DNA of 45,471 nt from Reticulitermes lucifugus (lineage: Eukaryota > Arthropoda > Insecta > Blattodea > Rhinotermitidae). Where the stretch lies: contig JAKCWW010000094.1 of NCBI GenBank assembly GCA_026260175.1, positions 119,307 through 164,777 of the forward strand, read 5' to 3'. Within the stretch, counting starts at the first letter, position 1. The number at the start of each line of letters is the position of its first letter. Shown one piece after another: positions 21,345 through 32,704 of this stretch. A model generated the notes under the pieces. That model was not told the origin of the DNA and did no database searches. It saw nothing but the letters and a program-made list of their open reading frames with translations. A program made the translations under genes and the position numbers.

Positions 21345-21598
21345 AATCCCGGTGACCATGCCGTCTAAGGCGTAGGTCTGAAGCCGCATGATCGCTGGGA
21401 TTGGGGGTTCGAATCCCGCTGAGGCCATGGATGTCCGTCTCTTGTGTTGTTGTGTTCTGTGTGGGTAGCGGCCTCTACAACGACCTGATCACTCGTTCAG
21501 AGGAGTCCTACCGGATGTGTGTCTAACTGTGTGTGATCTAAACCTCAACAGTGAGGCGACCTAGGCCCGAGTTGGGCTGTTGCGCCACAGAAAAAAAA
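21345..21598 (+). mobile_element. tRNA-derived SINE, family II (subtype a)
   Basis: The B box is GGGTTCGAATCCC. The centre is CAGAGGAGTCCTACCGGATG and the tail is GCGCCACAGAAAAAAAA, as in the copy at 3171-3427. Flanks share only a weak repeat (GTAACTAAC against GCCTAACCAAC), so the duplication has decayed. Confidence 0.9.
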
Positions 21599-21897
21599 GT
21601 AGCCTAACCAACCAAACGACTAACCCCACAGAGAAGAGTCCTTCATTTAATCTATAGATTATGCTGCCGCACTGTCTGTGTCCCGGACTACATCGCATTA
21701 AATTGTAGGGTGACTGGTGAAATGGAAAATTTGATAGAAAGTGGCTGTATTCCGAGCTACTGCCGTAAGAAACCTGCCACGACAACCGGTGCCCCGGACG
21801 AGATTAGAACAGTGCACCCCCCGAATAAAGCATGAAGTGTTAATGCTTGAGCCAACTTTCTTTGTGGGGTCAGTGTCCAGAGAGTAACAGTCGCTCA

Positions 21898-22250
21898 ACT
21901 GCTGAAGAAACGTCCCGCCTTTTGTGGAAGACGAAGTTCATTACAGTGTTCAAAAGAGCTCACGAATGAACTCTACCCTGACCTGGATGAATTCCTCCTC
22001 AACATATTTTGAGTCCAATTTTAATATTATTTTCCCATCTACTCCTGGGTATTCCAAGTGGTCTCTCTCCTTCAGATTTCCGACCACGTTTGGTATGTAC
22101 TTTTCTTCTGTCTCATACATGCTACATGCCATACCAATTGCAGCCGCTCGAATTTTGTGAGCTTAATAATATTTTATACAAGTTATAAATCTCCTTATTT
22201 CCGGAACTTCATCTCTCTTAGGTCCAGTTACGCTCCTTACAGTTCATTCT
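21898..22250 (-). pseudogene. LINE ORF2 C-terminal fragment
   Basis: On the minus strand GPKRDEV (near 22230), MYETEEKYIPNVVGNLKER and KIILKLDS (22010-22130), and RLPQKAGRFFSS in another frame (near 21905-21940) follow each other as in the closing region of the same LINE as at 15272 and 37195. A 60-codon open frame (21950-22132) is what remains of it. RT and endonuclease parts are missing. Confidence 0.75.
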
Positions 22251-22399
22251 TTAAAAAACCACCAACACCAATCTTTCGTGCATCCCTTCTTTTAACGCAA
22301 CATTCTTTTGTGAGCTCGCACACTTAATGTTATCTCGTCATGCCGGTTACCACGATGTATGCTTTCTCCCTGTTCATAGCGCTTTATCCTCCAGAAACA

Positions 22400-22640
22400 T
22401 AGAGAGTGTTTACCTTCGTCCTCTTCCCGCCAGAAACAAAAAGATCTTTCTCGTTAGCAACACCACACTCTGTTGTGTTCGAAAAAGTTGTTGCTGGACT
22501 ACGCAATCAGCAAGCTCAATCTGTTCTACAACCTCCCACACAATGTAAGATCTGTTTTAATATTATCCTCTTATCTACTAGTAGGTCTCTCTCTTTCAGG
22601 GTTTCCCACTAAATTTTATGAATTTAAGGCTTTATCCCTG
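22400..22640 (-). pseudogene. LINE ORF2 C-terminal fragment, second copy
   Basis: The minus strand gives GKPERERPTSR, a stop, then EDNIKTDLTLCG between about 22550 and 22620. The same block occurs in the fragment just to its left, in the same orientation, so these are two separate truncated copies or a local duplication. Homology fades toward 22400 and above 22640. Confidence 0.65.
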
Positions 22641-22644
22641 CCTG

Positions 22645-25230
22645 TTGCTTGACCTCTCCTCCTTAATATATACGCGGCAATTCACCCTCCTTAGCTCGAT
22701 TTTTAAACAGTGTTATGCTAATCGTGCGAATCGTACATCTGACAAGACATCATTGTGCATCCTGGTGGTACAGTCTTGTAGCTGTACCTGCCTTATATCT
22801 GTCATCAGTTCAGACATATTCATCAGTGAATAGATTGAAAGGTATTCTGACAGAGTTCAGTACACGGAAGAGAATTGCTCCATTTATATTGACTAACACA
22901 GTTTCTCAAGAGGCAATAAATCTCAAGCGGTTCTCATGCATAAATGAGGTTCCTCGCCCTCGAAACACGAAACAGTAATAAACTGCGACACTCCTTGTCT
23001 GAAATTTCTGATTCAATTGGTCAGGGAACAGATGGGCGGGCACTTGGCTCTGCTACGAGTGACGGCTCGAAAAATTCCTGACGAAGCGGAGAGGCCAGCG
23101 TAATTCGGTATAAACCTTATGCCACGTCGAAACAACACGGTGACATGCGCTTCCCCAGCTCGACACTTCTTCTTCCGCAAATATAAACACTTTTCTAAGA
23201 AACTCTACAGGTTTGGATTTTCAGCTTCTTGTGAACAAGAGTTTGTGTGATGTCGCAACCTTCGTTAGTTAGCGACTTAGTAATTAAGTCTGCTCGGTAT
23301 TTAACTCTTACCAACGAAGAAACGATTACGACAAAACGGCAGATTAATTGCATTTAAGCGGAATACTTTAGAGCCTATGGGCAAGCGATTTCACATGATC
23401 ATCTTTCTTGAGGGTTCTTGGAGCAGATAAACCGAGTCCGTTTATTAGGAAGCATAGGCCAAGAACTGTGAAAATTTCTCTCTTGCTGAGTTTCATTTGA
23501 GTAAATTTAGCAGTGAGAAGGTGCAGTCCACAGTCGTCGGACTTTTAATTAGTTTCTTATACGAAAAGTAGACATCGCATCTGAACTGAGCCTAGTGATA
23601 AGGTTTTCTAATTATCTTAAATCTAAGGTAGGGATGGATTTCTATCGGTCGCTAAATTTATGGTCTTTATGCAGTGCGAGGATAGGAACAACACCTGGAA
23701 CTGCGCATGTGTATTGAAACAAGGCGAGAGTTTTGGAGTTATAATTAATTAGTACAGACTCAGGGCAATGAGTGAAAAGACGTAGAATGAGCAAGTACTA
23801 ATGGAATGTTATGACAAAGTGCATATTAAAAAAATTTACATTTTGTACCTACATGGTTGACCGACGTGGATTTCCAACTTTACGCTGCCCTTTCTAACTA
23901 GCGCTCTGATACCTATTACGTTACAAACTTCTCCTCATCCCACTTTACGAGATGGACACTGGGGAATTAACAAAAAGCCTCGAGTCAGTATGATATAGAA
24001 CAGCGATATTTCTTTGATACAATTAATGGAAAAGAACCCACAAGGGAAGGCCTGCGGTAGAGTATGCAGGCGCAATCACGTTGTCTGTAGTAGCAGCGTT
24101 AGCCTTAGAAGTAGTAATAGTAGGCCTAGAGTGGGTACCAGTCGTCTGAGAAGTGGCTGAGTAACCCTTCACATTCGTAGTATTAGCATGAGAATTTTTA
24201 AATAAATAAATAAATTACGATGTGTTCCGCATAATGCAACAGTTCAGGCAGGTTTTCTAACTCTTACAGCGTTTCTAACTTTTCTTATTATTTCTAAAAA
24301 CTTAACACGAAAAGCTTTACAGGCCTCAAAACGCGTCTTTAGTATCACTCTACATGTTCGCTTGAAATATTTTTAGCGCCGGCAGCTAATTTGCGAGTTA
24401 TGTGCAAGTTGCTTCCGCAGAAACTTGTGTAGGTCTCCGTGTAAAATGGCATTTAAAAGTTTAATGGTTTTCGGTGGTTATCGAGTTGATACACTTGGAC
24501 TGAAAGACAAACACACAGAACAAGAGACAGATGAAAAAACCTGTAAAAACTAATAGGACAATTTTTGTTGCAATAAATTATAACGAAGGCGCCAATTCAC
24601 AAATTTTTTCAGAACAATAAAGAAAACCAAACCATAAGGAACGCTGTCTTGCCACTTTTATTTAAGCCTATACTTAACATAAAATATGTTAAAATTTTCA
24701 TATTTTTCACAGGTTTTCATTATGAAACATTTGAAATGAGGAAAGCAGGTTGTTTTATCTATATGACCTACATCTGGTAAGTGACCACATAGATCTGTGA
24801 CCGGACTGACCGCTCTCTTGTCTCAAGTAGCTCTGTGGTTTGAAGCAGCCACGGTGTGTTCATCTCACAACTTCCCTAACTTACCACACATAACGTCACC
24901 ATGCTCATTTGACATAAATATACTTCCGGGTAACATATTTTCAGTTTAACACGCCGTGAGGTTTCAAGCTTTGACACGAAGTCAGAAGCAAAATAATTTG
25001 CATTTCCGTCAATCATTTTGGGCATTTTCGCAAGGAAATGTTGCAGAAGTGTTCCATTTGCTTCGCAGTTCCGTCTGTCCATTCGTAACTGCTCGAGAAC
25101 CGTTACGCGGGTGTTCGTGTAATTTAACATTTGGAAATTTTACTAAAATCTGTCTAAGCATTTCGTTTAAAATCGGAATATAACTAACACTTCACACGAA
25201 GACTTTAGGACCTCGAGTGTACTCTCTAAA
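22645..25230. other. Unique AT-rich DNA, no gene seen
   Basis: Includes (AAAT)n near 24198-24214. The open frames at 24876-25130 and 24956-25183 are on opposite strands of the same segment and show no domain. Confidence 0.5.
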
Positions 25231-25232
25231 TA

Positions 25233-25560
25233 CAGTTGAACCCGGTTATAACGACATCGGTTTATACGACACCTCGTCCATAGCGTCAGATATACTGACA
25301 GGCTCCCAGATTGCAAGACAATCGGCACATGAAGGTGGTAAGGTTGTCAGCCCTACGCACTGGCCGCATTTACCCCCAGGAAATATTCCTGGCTGAGTCG
25401 ACCCCAGGGCCATAGTGCGGCCGGAAGGATTATGTCAACGAAAGATTCCAGTGACACCATCGGGAATCGAAACCGCAACCTTCCGGTTTGTAGCGCAGTG
25501 CCTCAACCAACTGCGCCACTACTTGCCCCCACACTCTTTCATAACGACACAAAATATTCA
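25233..25560 (+). mobile_element. pogo-like transposon end interrupted by a SINE
   Basis: After a TA dinucleotide the end reads CAGTTGAACCCGGTTATAAC, then GACATCGGTTTATACGACACC, the repeated 'GGTTATAACGAC' style of pogo/Tigger terminal repeats. It is interrupted from about 25300 to 25530 by a family III SINE, after which CATAACGACACAAAATATTC looks like the continuation. The opposite terminal repeat was not found. Confidence 0.6.
25300..25530 (-). mobile_element. tRNA-derived SINE, family III
   Basis: The minus strand opens with a tRNA-like head: A box TGGCGCAGTTGG and B box GGTTTCGATTCCC. The body (AATCCTTCCGGCCGCACTAT, GTCGACTCAGCC, CCTGGGGGTAAATG) ends at CTGGGAGCCT. This is the most complete of three copies and keeps a good pol III promoter. 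Its final GGAACCCT-type segment is missing compared with the copy at 30259. Confidence 0.88.
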
Positions 25561-26574
25561 TTCCCCTCCATGACTCTATTTGTTAGAGTGAAAGAGTTTT
25601 CGTCTCTTGTTATAGAGAAAAGTTAAACAAAACTTTTTACGCCCAGGGCATTTTTCTTTAACTCTCATCGTTTCTGTTACTCTTATACTGCCTTAGCTCT
25701 TTATCTCAAGCATCAATATTTACCATTCACGAAAAGAAGAAGCAGAGACAGGAGAACAGGCGAACACACCAATACTAATTTTTTGTGACACCTTTTCCAA
25801 CATTTTCAACAAAAATGAACAGGACAAATCTTAATATTCTAAAAGTTCCATTAACTTTGAATACTTAAAAAAAGAGTCTTTTTAAGTAGAGCTATCATCA
25901 AAAGACGTGCAAATAACAGTACTTCTAGCTGATTCCATTATTACATTCACATCGATTTTCGTTTTACTCTAATTCAAGAAATATTTGTCAATAAACAGAT
26001 GAATGTTTGTCCTTGTTGGTCTTCCTTTTTATGAAACACTGGGGAAGGAAAGACGGAAGTCCCGTTTATTCCACTGAAAAACAGATCAGAAGTACTTTAA
26101 AGCAAACACGCTTGGCAAAATACCTGCCCACTGAGTCCGGTTCTTACTGAAAATACCGTGAAATTATTAATGAAATTGACCTTTGGCCTTTGGGAGACGT
26201 ACGTAAAATCAACTAGAATGGGAACACGATGAAGATACTGCTGTGAGCTGGCTGTAAGTTAGTCCAGCAGGTCGAATTTAACTCAGTGCGTCCGAACGAA
26301 GTGACTCACCCTCGACGTCCTGGACTCGATCCCTGAATACCGTCACATCCACGTCATTGTATATGGCAGTAGCTTACTTCTTTATTTGCTGTTTTATTGA
26401 GCCAAATTCTTACGTACTTAATGCTCACAGTCCTATGAATATGTATGGTTACGTAGGATGTGTAAGCTGTTCCGTGCAGATTCGTCGTATTGGCCTTTCA
26501 AGTTGATCACTTAAAACAATATTACAACGATAACAATCGTCGTTTTTTTTAATTTAGTTCAGAAGTATTCAAAC
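25561..26574. other. No feature seen
   Basis: AT-rich. A B-box-like GGACTCGATCCC near 26323-26334 stands alone, without a matching A box or SINE body, and is not called. Confidence 0.5.
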
Positions 26575-26665
26575 TTCATCCGTATTAAATAAAGTTTCAG
26601 ACCAACTGATGCACACTAAAACCACTTTTAATGTAGCTTTATTATTGTTAAAATTGTTAAAATTA

Positions 26666-26704
26666 TACCCCTACACGTGTTTCGATCCTAGGATCATCGT
26701 CACC
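26666..26704 (-). ncRNA. Hammerhead-like motif, left arm of the family B foldback
   Basis: Mirror copy of the right-arm motif. The minus strand reads GTGACGA (first core base changed from C to G), the GATCC-TA-GGATC stem, GAAAC, the self-complementary ACACGTGT and A before GGGG. The lost core C should inactivate it. Confidence 0.4.
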
Positions 26705-26961
26705 ATCGACTCCACCATAATACTCTTCACCGTACGACAGGTAGTACACTTCGCTCCCCATAGACACATATCTTATGCCCTTAATACCACGATTCTACAT
26801 GCCAGCACTTCCACAATCAGCTATCTACAATACTTTTACAATTATACAACTTTTAACGAGACTTTTAACAAGATTTTAACTTATAACATATCAGTTTTAA
26901 TGTGCCGTTAGACTATTTAAAATCATGTGTTTGAAGTGACTGTAGCTTTCAGCAAAAAAAT

Positions 26962-27000
26962 CCCCTGACGATGATCCTAGGATCGAAACACGTGTAAGGG
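26962..27000 (+). ncRNA. Hammerhead-like motif, right arm of the family B foldback
   Basis: Core CTGACGA (26965-26971); one extra T; stem II GATCC/GGATC with a two-base loop (26973-26984); GAAAC (26985-26989); stem III ACA/TGT within ACACGTGT; A at the cleavage position (26996); and CCC/GGG (26962-26964 with 26998-27000) as a short stem I with one bulge. Every invariant core base is present, so this is the best candidate for activity in the window. Confidence 0.5.
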
Positions 27001-27128
27001 TATAATTTTAACAATTTTAACAATAATAAAGCTACATTAAAAGTGGTTTTAGTGTGCATCAGTTGGTCTGAAACTTTATTTAATATGACGAAGATGCACG
27101 GTGTCAACAGTGTGAAATTCATCCGTAT

Positions 27129-27930
27129 ATTTGATGGTGGTTTGAACATATTACATTCAGCAGTCATTCTGATACATGTTTGTTCTCTCGCACTCAGTGG
27201 GGGACGCAGTTATATTCAGGGCTTGTTATATCACGTTAATCACGAAAAAGTCTCATAATATTTTTCGATAAAGCATACAGGCCTTTATATATACATACGT
27301 ATATGTTCAAATCTACAAAACATGAAAGCTAGTGCATGTTGTATGACTGAGACATTTGTTTGAGTCTAATCACAACAGTCGTGGACCGGAAGGAACATAT
27401 TACTCTCCCCTTCCATCCTCTCATTTGTGCTAAAACACCTCAAATAGTATCAAGCTTAAGACATTCCGATACCGGAGAAGAGCAATAGCAAATACCAGCC
27501 CTGCTACTTAGGTCTACTACGTTATTTGAACGTTTTTCCAAAGGTCCACTTCGTGTGTGAGCGAAAGCAATTTTATAAACACAGATGTGTATATGCACTG
27601 TATGTGTGTTATCGAATGATATTCCAAGGCCGTCTGACGAGTAACGGCTTCTGTCAAGCACCTGATTAAGGCCATTTAATTTGAGCCTTTTCCTGTTTTC
27701 CTTCAGTTCCATAATAGCACATTCTAAGACCAGATTAGCTCTATTTACATGAAACATGCTGTGCCAGTGCGCAAAGTTTTAATTATCCTAACCCTTTTTT
27801 GTATTCAGAAATAAATTAACACGTTGCTTACTATTTCTCTTCTAGCTCAACCTTTTCTTCAAGCGTATAAAACATAAGCCTAAAGATCAAAATATTACAG
27901 AACGATAACATTACCTCTTGTTTTTCTCAT
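27129..27930. other. No gene seen; one dispersed repeat
   Basis: Holds the second copy of the unidentified repeat at 27590-27665. The frame 27440-27757 on the minus strand overlaps that repeat and is not supported. Confidence 0.5.
27590..27665. repeat. Unidentified dispersed repeat, copy 2
   Basis: Partner of 17556-17635, with shared GGCCGTCTGACGAGTAA and CTGTCAAGCA. No terminal structure is visible. Confidence 0.5.
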
Positions 27931-27934
27931 ATTA

Positions 27935-28150
27935 AGGGAAGAAGATAAGTTGAAGTTGACAGAGGAGGGTGCTGAGAAGAATGTTTGGACCTCAGATAGA
28001 GGACCCTTAAGAGGTGGATGCAGAAAACGCATAATGATGAGTTTAATGATTTGTAGGTCTGCTCTTCACCGAATATTAATAGGTGATGAAATAAGGGACA
28101 TGCGTTGGACAGGGCATATAGTGGGTCTGAAATTAATAAAACAGAACTAA
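27935..28150 (+). pseudogene. LINE ORF2 C-terminal fragment
   Basis: The plus strand shows LRRMFGPQIEDP in one frame (about 27975), HNDEFNDL then SSPNI in a second, and GDEIRDMRWTGHIVGL in a third (28080-28130). These are successive blocks of the region after the RT domain of the same LINE family, split by at least two frameshifts. The 66-codon frame at 27950-28150 is only partly in the ancestral frame. Confidence 0.72.
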
Positions 28151-29339
28151 AGTTTTAGTTTTAAGACCTGAATGGAAGAGACCATTTGACACATCTAGCC
28201 ACAGACAAGACAATGTGAAACTGGATCTTTGAGGGGCGGGGTGGAGGATGTGAACTGAATTAATTTGTCTCAGGACAAGAACAAATTACGGATTCATGTA
28301 AATACGGTGATGAAACTTCGGGATCCTTAAAAGGCGGGCAACTTCATGACTATCTGACTAACTGTCAGCTACTAAAACGCCCCTACACCAAAGGTAAGAT
28401 AGTTCATAGTCATTTAAATATTAAAATTTCCCCCTAGACTTTAAGTAAACGTAACAGAACCCTCAAATGCCGGGTGCCTTAATTTTGTATTAAACAAAGA
28501 AAACAAAAGTGACAGACGGCTCATCTTTTCGAGGGACTTCACCTTCTGATATGCAGCATCGATTATTTTAACAATAGATGCCTGTAGACGTACTTAACCG
28601 TTGTATCGATAGAGCCGCATGTCTGTGATCGAGCTATAGAAACTGTACGCTCTTCTTCTTATGTTTCAACAACTCCGGTTTATTAGCCATCTTTCAAGAG
28701 GTCTCCACTCTATTTCGCCTTTCATTATTTTTCGCAGGCTTCAGCAAGAACATGCATTCCTCCCAGTGTGAGCGTGTGGAAGAGCTCCCATTTTAAAGTT
28801 CTTGGAACAGAAATCTCATAACCCAGTTAAATAGGCACTTATTTCAATTGAATTTTCATTTATATGTTCCTTCCACTAGGGCTCTCAATTCTGTTGTGTC
28901 GAAAATAATTTCATGAAGCGGCATCATCTAGAGAGGCTACGTAACATAATGAATTATGATGATTATTATACTCGTATACACTAAATTGTAAATTATTTCA
29001 AAGTTTTGGCGCGATAGTAATGAGAATTCGTAACAAGACAGGCAATGTACGCATAAGGCAACATTGAGGCGCGTTCGCGTAAACACGTTTGCCGTGGAAA
29101 AGCAACTATTAAATATTATGAGTGTTTGTATATCTGTCTTAGTTATCTCGCATTCAAATTCTTCTGCGTCGTGTTATATTGTTATCTGTGGCCTCTCTGG
29201 CTGTACCATATTTTTTCACATTATCTCTTAAAAGACAAGATGTTCGGAAACCATTAACTTAACATAAAATATTTATTTTGATTTTGTCTACAAATTTTGT
29301 CTGAAATATTTCTTTTTCTGAGAAGAATTAAGCAAGCTA
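28151..29339. other. No feature seen
   Basis: AT-rich without repeat or coding signal. Confidence 0.5.
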
Positions 29340-29440
29340 TTGTCATAAATGTACAAAGGTGTTCAAGTAAAGTACCCGTTATTCTTGTCAGATTTTAATC
29401 AAAATTGAATTTTCTCGACAGAGTTTCGAAAAGTCCTCAA
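29340..29440. repeat. Unidentified dispersed repeat, copy 1
   Basis: CATAAATGTACA, GTTATTCTTGTCAG and a following TTTTAA..AAAATTGAAT..TTCT align in order with 43439-43530. The class is unknown. Confidence 0.55.
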
Positions 29441-29845
29441 ATATAAACCTTCATGAAAATGTGCCGAGAGGGAGCAGAGTTGTTCCATGCGGACAGATAT
29501 GATGAAGCTAATAGTCGCTTTTCGCAATTTTGCGAAGGCGCCTAAAACAATTAGCCATTGGGCATCAAACTAACATCTTCACCTGCCAACCCCTCCCTAC
29601 TGTCGAAGTTAAGCATCCGTGCAGTTGTACCTCCACTTCTCCAGTGGCTATGATAATTGACCTCTTCATACAGGCTAATATTTATACGTAAATCCTAAAA
29701 TGTGTAAGACGTATTATAAAATAGGCAAATGAAAAGTCTTTCATTAAAACAGTTATCCTTTATCATAGACATTACAGAACTTGTACGCAATATGTATCCC
29801 AGATTTCACTTTGTCATTTTTGGTGAAATATTGTCAGGGTTACTT

Positions 29846-30103
29846 TATTTTCTCATGGCTCTACAGCCCTAGTGGGCCTAGACTTCCTCATTTTTGAGGT
29901 TTCGAGATCACACTCAGACACACCACACTCGGTAGGACTCCTCTGGACGAGTGACCGGCCCGTCGCAGAAACCTCTACCTGTCAAATAACAACACTCACA
30001 AGAGACAGACATCCATGTTCTCGGCGGGATTCGAACCCGCAATTCCAGCAAGCGAGCGGCCGTACACCCACGCCGTAAACCGCGCAGCCACTGGGATCGG
30101 CAC
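29846..30103 (-). mobile_element. tRNA-derived SINE, family II (subtype b)
   Basis: Complement of the family II pattern: head GCCGATCCCAGTGGC at 30103 reading left, B box GGGTTCGAATCCC, centre AGAGGAGTCCTACCGAG, and tail hairpin CCTCAAAAATGAGG. Imperfect duplications CAGGGTTACTT (29835-29845) and CAGTCTTACTT (30104-30114) bracket it. Confidence 0.9.
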
Positions 30104-30258
30104 CAGTCTTACTTAGTGCTTCATATTAATCTGTTCTGATAATTCTTTTGTTTAAAATGTGCAATCTTACACAAGAGCCGTAACATCTGTAATTCGTATC
30201 GTTATAAGATGGCAACGACGCGTTATAAATGACTGTCGGCACTCCTGACTTACGAAAG

Positions 30259-30366
30259 CAATCCCTATGCGGGCCTGGACAGGCCCTTAGGGTTCCAGGA
30301 GGTTGAGGCTCCCAGATTTCCAGACAATCGGCACATGAAGGTGGTAAGGTTGTCAGCCCTACGCAC
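30259..30366 (-). mobile_element. tRNA-derived SINE, family III, 5'-truncated
   Basis: Only the last 108 bp of the element are present (GTGCGTAGGGCTGACAACCT on the minus strand, through GGGAGCC and CTGGAACCCTAAGGGCC). A 15-bp target duplication with one mismatch, CCTGACTTACGAAAG (30244-30258) and CCTGACTTAAGAAAG (30367-30381), shows that it inserted already truncated, as reverse-transcribed elements do. Confidence 0.92.
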
Positions 30367-30562
30367 CCTGACTTAAGAAAGGATGTTCTTAAACACAAAC
30401 TAACCAACGTATTTCCACCACACCACACACTACATAATACCTCCGTCACTGGTTGTATTATTTATTTAATGACATTTCGTCCACACAAGCTGCAGCAATT
30501 ATAGCACCATGGTTCGATCTCCGTAGCTTCGTTCCATGATAACGGGATGCGCCACGTAAATA

Positions 30563-30740
30563 TTAGGTTGGCATTAAGAGTTCCTCCATGTGTTGTACCT
30601 TACAAATAACATCAAATAACGCGATTTCTTCATCTTCGCCTTTTGACGTGAAAACCAATTGGTGTTCCCTCAAAAGCTTCCTCACACCTGTCGTCAGTCT
30701 GTCTGAAGGTGATTTTAATGAAAAATGCTTCTGTGAATCC
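30563..30740. mobile_element. Possible mariner-type terminal fragment
   Basis: Directly after a TA the sequence reads TTAGGTTGGCATTAAGAG, close to the terminal repeat of many insect mariner elements, which insert at TA. No second terminal repeat or transposase motif was found, so the right border is arbitrary. Confidence 0.35.
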
Positions 30741-31920
30741 ATTTAGAATAGGAAGATACGGTAGAATCCATTAAAGAATTTCCCAAATCCAAGGATATCC
30801 ACCATACCAGAACTTGACAGCACTATAAATCTCTACGTGATATATAATATTGAATCCTGAATCATTCTTCAAATTTATAGAGAACGTAGTTGTCTGGTCT
30901 GAATCTGTGTTATCCAGTGTTCAAAGTTCCCTCGAAAGTGAAGTAATAACACGAATAACATTTCATTATTCTACTTGCTGATTAATATGCTGACAATTAT
31001 TTAGGGCGTTATTTGTACGAAATTCGTAAAACGAAGGAATGTTACGAATATTTAATATTCCAATGCACATAAAATATTTTGACAAAGTCTTATGTGGGCA
31101 TTCTACATTAAAATACGGCTGCATATTTTTATTTTGGTCACGTCGGTCTGAAGGTCATAACAAAACTCGCGAAAATTATTCGCCTTACGGGAAGTAAAAC
31201 ATTGGGCAAGCATAATAAAATGTAGAAATGTGCCTATGTTTTGGCATATAGTGCCCCTGTATGGCACGGGATACGTATTTCCTGTCGAATATCTATCGAA
31301 TCGTTAATCAGTTCCGATGTTAATTAGTCCTGACTGCCACCGTCACAAACACAGGCTATTGACATTTTATCACGCAGTAAGAAATATGATTACTGTAAGA
31401 AGAATAAAATTCAATGGATCAAGTAGAATAGACTACAGTATTTCCAAAATTCCTGAACCATTTCACACGATTTAAAGCACAATAAGTTTCGGTACTAAAT
31501 TCTTACAATGAAAAACGTAAAGTCGTCCTTTTGTCTAAGCAACCAATGAAGATTAACTGTAAGATTCAGGCTTCCGTGCCATCAACACCAGACAAAGAAC
31601 AACCTTACCTATCAGTAGCATGCTGGGTGAGCCCCAGATCCGGTCTCGACCCAGGACAGAGAGAAAATTTCCCGCCACTGGCTTAAATCTAACAGTGAAT
31701 ATTCAGGCCAAAAACACTTTACTGACCAAGCAATCCCATTCTTGCACATTATTCATTAAAAAAAACTGCTATCTCCTAGCACTTTTCCGAAAGGTAAGAC
31801 TTTAGACATAGAACACTCAGTGTTTCTTACTGATGTGAAATATGATTTTGAGCTTACTAACCTTTCGTAAAAAAAAATTGGCTTATGACGTCACCATGCT
31901 GGCTGTGCTTTAGACCTTCT
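30741..31920. other. No feature seen
   Basis: AT-rich. A tRNA-like phrase GGTCTCGACCC near 31643-31653 has no A box and is not called. Confidence 0.5.
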
Positions 31921-32144
31921 CCCTTCTGGTATGTTACGCAGCGTAGATGGGTAGTTACTTACCAACGTTTCGGGACAACCTATCGGTCCCATCTTCAAGG
32001 GTCAAGCAGTTTTCTTCTTGGACTGCTTGACCTTCGAAAATGGGACAGATATATTTTCCTGAAACGTCGGTAAATACCAATCTACGCTGCGTAACATCCC
32101 AGAAGAGAGTTCTCATTTACATCGCGACCGAAGCCTGAAATCAC
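31921..32144. mobile_element. Foldback element, family A (fourth copy)
   Basis: Arms meet near 32011. The left arm carries TACCAACGTTTCGGGACAAC and CCCATCTTCAAGGGTCAAGC. The right arm carries the decayed complement (GAAAATGGGACAG, CCTGAAACGTCGGTAA) and GTAACATCCCAGAAGAG. The tail CGACCGAAGCCTGAAATCA matches the other family A tails. No target duplication is clear. Confidence 0.85.
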
Positions 32145-32696
32145 GCACTGTCTGTCCTTGTTTGTCTCTGTGCCTGGTCTTGTAACGCTTAAACCTGTTA
32201 AATTTGTGTAACCAATATTGATATAAATTTTGGAACATGCAATTTTGTTAAAGATAAGTAACACGAAACCAGTTCAAAATATTTTAGATTTTGCGACGTC
32301 AATAACTGAGCTATTCTTCGTATGCAAATGATATTTGATAGAGCGTAAAAAACCCGATAATATTATACGATATCTTAATCCTGAAACTAGCAACATGGCG
32401 CCGATGCACAAACATAAATTTATGTTTTCGAAATAAACTTAATGAGACAAGCAAATTTACGAGAAACATAAAGCCTTTAAGCGTGAAGCTCAAATATAGA
32501 ATATTTAAGATTTCAGTACTCTTCGCAGAGAAAACACACTGCGTCTCCACCACAAAGACTAGGCAGTTAATAAGCGTACAGTTTAGAGAAACAATCTCTG
32601 TTTATTGAAAGAGTAATATGAAATATAAATACAATGTGTGGGAAGACTGCAGAGATCCTTAATATTGAAGTGGGTGGTACATTATTAACCACAATG
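32145..32696. other. No feature seen
   Basis: AT-rich. The frame 32311-32553 (minus) is unsupported. Confidence 0.5.
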
Positions 32697-32704
32697 CGTT
32701 AGAG

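Larger units (their letters stand above)
26586..27117. mobile_element. Foldback element, family B, with hammerhead-like cores
   Basis: Arms 26586-26702 and 26966-27083 are nearly identical inverted copies flanking a 263-bp centre. A unique tail (27084-27117) contains ATGCACGGTG. Direct repeats TTCATCCGTAT at 26575-26585 and 27118-27128 bracket it. Each arm holds a hammerhead-like motif, the right one with a full CTGACGA core. The same phrase MHTKTTFNVALLLLKLLKLY is encoded on opposite strands because the arms mirror each other, so these frames are not genes. Confidence 0.9.

Noticed and set aside
26323..26334. Isolated B-box GGACTCGATCCC as a SINE
   Set aside because: No A box at the right distance and no match to the three SINE bodies.
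26609..27167. A 100-codon and a 72-codon ORF with the same N-terminal sequence on opposite strands
   Set aside because: They are mirror images created by the arms of a foldback element, not homologous proteins.
29600..29640. GAAGTTAAGCA followed by GTTGTACCT, recalling the internal promoter of 5S rRNA
   Set aside because: Only the 11-base core matches. The rest of a 5S gene or 5S-derived SINE cannot be aligned.
31640..31655. B-box-like GGTCTCGACCC as a SINE head
   Set aside because: No supporting A box or body. Could be chance.
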